From Clostridiales bacterium UBA1701 (GTDB taxonomy: Bacteria > Bacillota > Clostridia > Oscillospirales > Oscillospiraceae): a stretch of DNA of 40,055 bases. The position numbers and the translations under genes are program-made. Where the stretch lies: assembly GCA_002320035.1 (NCBI GenBank), contig DCJL01000023.1:1-40055 (forward strand), written 5' to 3'. A model generated the notes under the pieces. It did not search any database, was not told the origin of the DNA, and was given only the letters and a program-made list of their open reading frames with translations. Shown here piece by piece: positions 39,204-40,055 of this stretch; the stretch's first letter is position 1; each line of letters opens with the position of its first letter.

Positions 39204-40055
39204 TTATTTGGTATTGAAGATTTTGAAAATGCTGTCAAAGGGGTCCTCCGCCGGCGCGGAGGGAGCGGCTTCATCGCCCATGGGAGGCGGCACCGCGGAA
39301 GCGGCCGCGGCCTTCTCGGCGGCGCCGGTGAAGAGGCCCTGGGGCTTCTGCGCGGCGGGACGGGCGGCGGAGGCGGCAGGCTTCTCTGCGCCCTGGGCGG
39401 AGGCGGCGCTCTCCTCAAAGCCGGTGGCAATGACGGTGACGCGGATCTCGTCCTGCAGGGAGTCGTCGAAGGTGGCGCCGAAGATAATGTTGGCATCCGG
39501 GTGGGCAGCCTCCTGGACCAGGTTGGCGGCGGCTTCCACATCCTCCAGGCCCATGTCCTCGGAGCCGGTGATATTTATCAGCACGCCGCGGGCGCCGTTG
39601 ATGGAGGTTTCCATCAGGGGGCTGGCCACGGCCATGCGGGCCGCATCCTCCGCCTTGCCCTTGCCGGCCGCGTGGCCCACGCCCATGTGGGCAAAGCCCG
39701 CGTCCTTCATGACGCAGGTAACGTCGGCAAAGTCGAGGTTTATGAAGCCGGTGTTCTTGATGAGATTGGAAATGCTGGTGACTGCCTGGCGGAGCACATC
39801 GTCCGCTATTTCAAAGGCGTTGGCCAGCGTGACCTTCTGGTCGGTGGCATATTTCAGGCGGTCGTTGGGGATGATGAGCAGAGAATCCACCCGGCCCAGC
39901 ATCTCCTTGATGCCGGCGTTGGCCTGATCCATGCGGCGCTTGCCCTCGAACTTGAAAGGCTTTGTGACCACGCCCACGGTAAGGATGCCGGCCTCCCGGG
40001 CGATCTCCGCCACGGTGGGGGCGGCGCCGGTGCCGGTGCCGCCGCCCATGCCGGC
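39204..40055 (-). CDS. ftsZ: Cell division protein FtsZ (3' part, start outside the window)
   Basis: Tubulin-like GTPase forming the division ring; the N-terminus lies beyond position 40055. The visible part opens AGMGGGTGTGAAP, the tubulin signature GGGTGTG that binds GTP. It continues with TKPFKFEGKRR, DSLLIIPNDRL and NLDFADV, then the T7-loop region and HPDANIIFGATFDDSLQDE. An Ala/Pro-rich linker of about 60 residues leads to the end DPFDSIFKIFNTK. That C-terminal peptide differs from the usual (D)IPxFLR form that binds FtsA and other partners. About 283 codons are visible. Confidence 0.96.
   Translation of the reverse strand, partial: AGMGGGTGTGAAPTVAEIAREAGILTVGVVTKPFKFEGKRRMDQANAGIKEMLGRVDSLLIIPNDRLKYATDQKVTLANAFEIADDVLRQAVTSISNLIKNTGFINLDFADVTCVMKDAGFAHMGVGHAAGKGKAEDAARMAVASPLMETSINGARGVLINITGSEDMGLEDVEAAANLVQEAAHPDANIIFGATFDDSLQDEIRVTVIATGFEESAASAQGAEKPAASAARPAAQKPQGLFTGAAEKAAAASAVPPPMGDEAAPSAPAEDPFDSIFKIFNTK

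Overview
The window looks like a chromosomal segment of a GC-rich, spore-forming member of the Clostridia. An Oscillospiraceae/Ruminococcaceae-type organism is my best guess. The evidence is a Firmicutes-type rimP-nusA-ylxR-ylxQ-infB-rbfA-nrnA-truB-ribF operon, ftsZ, and a sporulation sigma factor K gene. No rRNA, complete tRNA or CRISPR array was seen.

Layout. Positions 1-303 hold dispersed and tandem repeats and a terminator. Positions 304-8203 are the nusA/infB operon on the minus strand, with a clear promoter and an attenuator-like hairpin in its leader. Positions 8256-9171 hold a VanY-type D,D-carboxypeptidase and its promoter. Positions 9201-36210 are the notable part: one sigK gene cut into three pieces by two separate site-specific-recombinase elements. 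Reading on the minus strand, codons 1-110 lie at 36189-35860, codons 111-210 at 17089-16790, and codons 211-232 plus stop at 9269-9201. Joining the pieces at short repeats (AATG at one junction, ATGTAT at the other) restores an uninterrupted 232-residue SigK in frame, with the conserved motifs CIENEILMHF and SRSYVSRIEKRAL rebuilt across the junctions. The arrangement matches the skin element of Bacillus and Clostridioides, but with two elements in one gene, each with its own large serine recombinase next to the downstream sigK piece.

Element A (9275-16794, about 7.5 kb) carries a serine recombinase, a 44-residue ORF, a 106-residue ORF, a tyrosine integrase, and an AT-rich operon on the plus strand. 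The operon encodes a Fic protein, a nucleotide cyclase with a long C-terminal extension, a small membrane protein of Pycsar-effector type, and a second nucleotide cyclase. This looks like an anti-phage Pycsar-like island. Element B (17093-35862, about 18.8 kb) carries a SpoIVCA-like serine recombinase, a secreted hydrolase, and an acyl-CoA catabolic locus: acyl-CoA dehydrogenase, EtfAB, a phosphopantetheine adenylyltransferase, two alpha/beta hydrolases, a CoA-transferase, a KASIII-like enzyme, a MaoC hydratase and a LIV-type ABC importer. A TetR regulator is encoded within it, and three palindromes of the form TGAAY-N4-RTTCA sit at its promoters.

Positions 36314-38046 (plus strand) hold a THEP1-like NTPase, sfsA and a CsoR-type metal sensor. 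Positions 38114-40055 (minus strand) hold a YihY-family membrane protein and the 3' part of ftsZ.

Working model (inference): growing cells keep both elements and therefore defence and catabolic genes, but lack a functional sigma-K. During sporulation the mother cell, which is terminally differentiated, would excise both elements to rebuild sigK, while the forespore keeps them. Two independent excisions would both be needed, a two-lock version of the skin switch.
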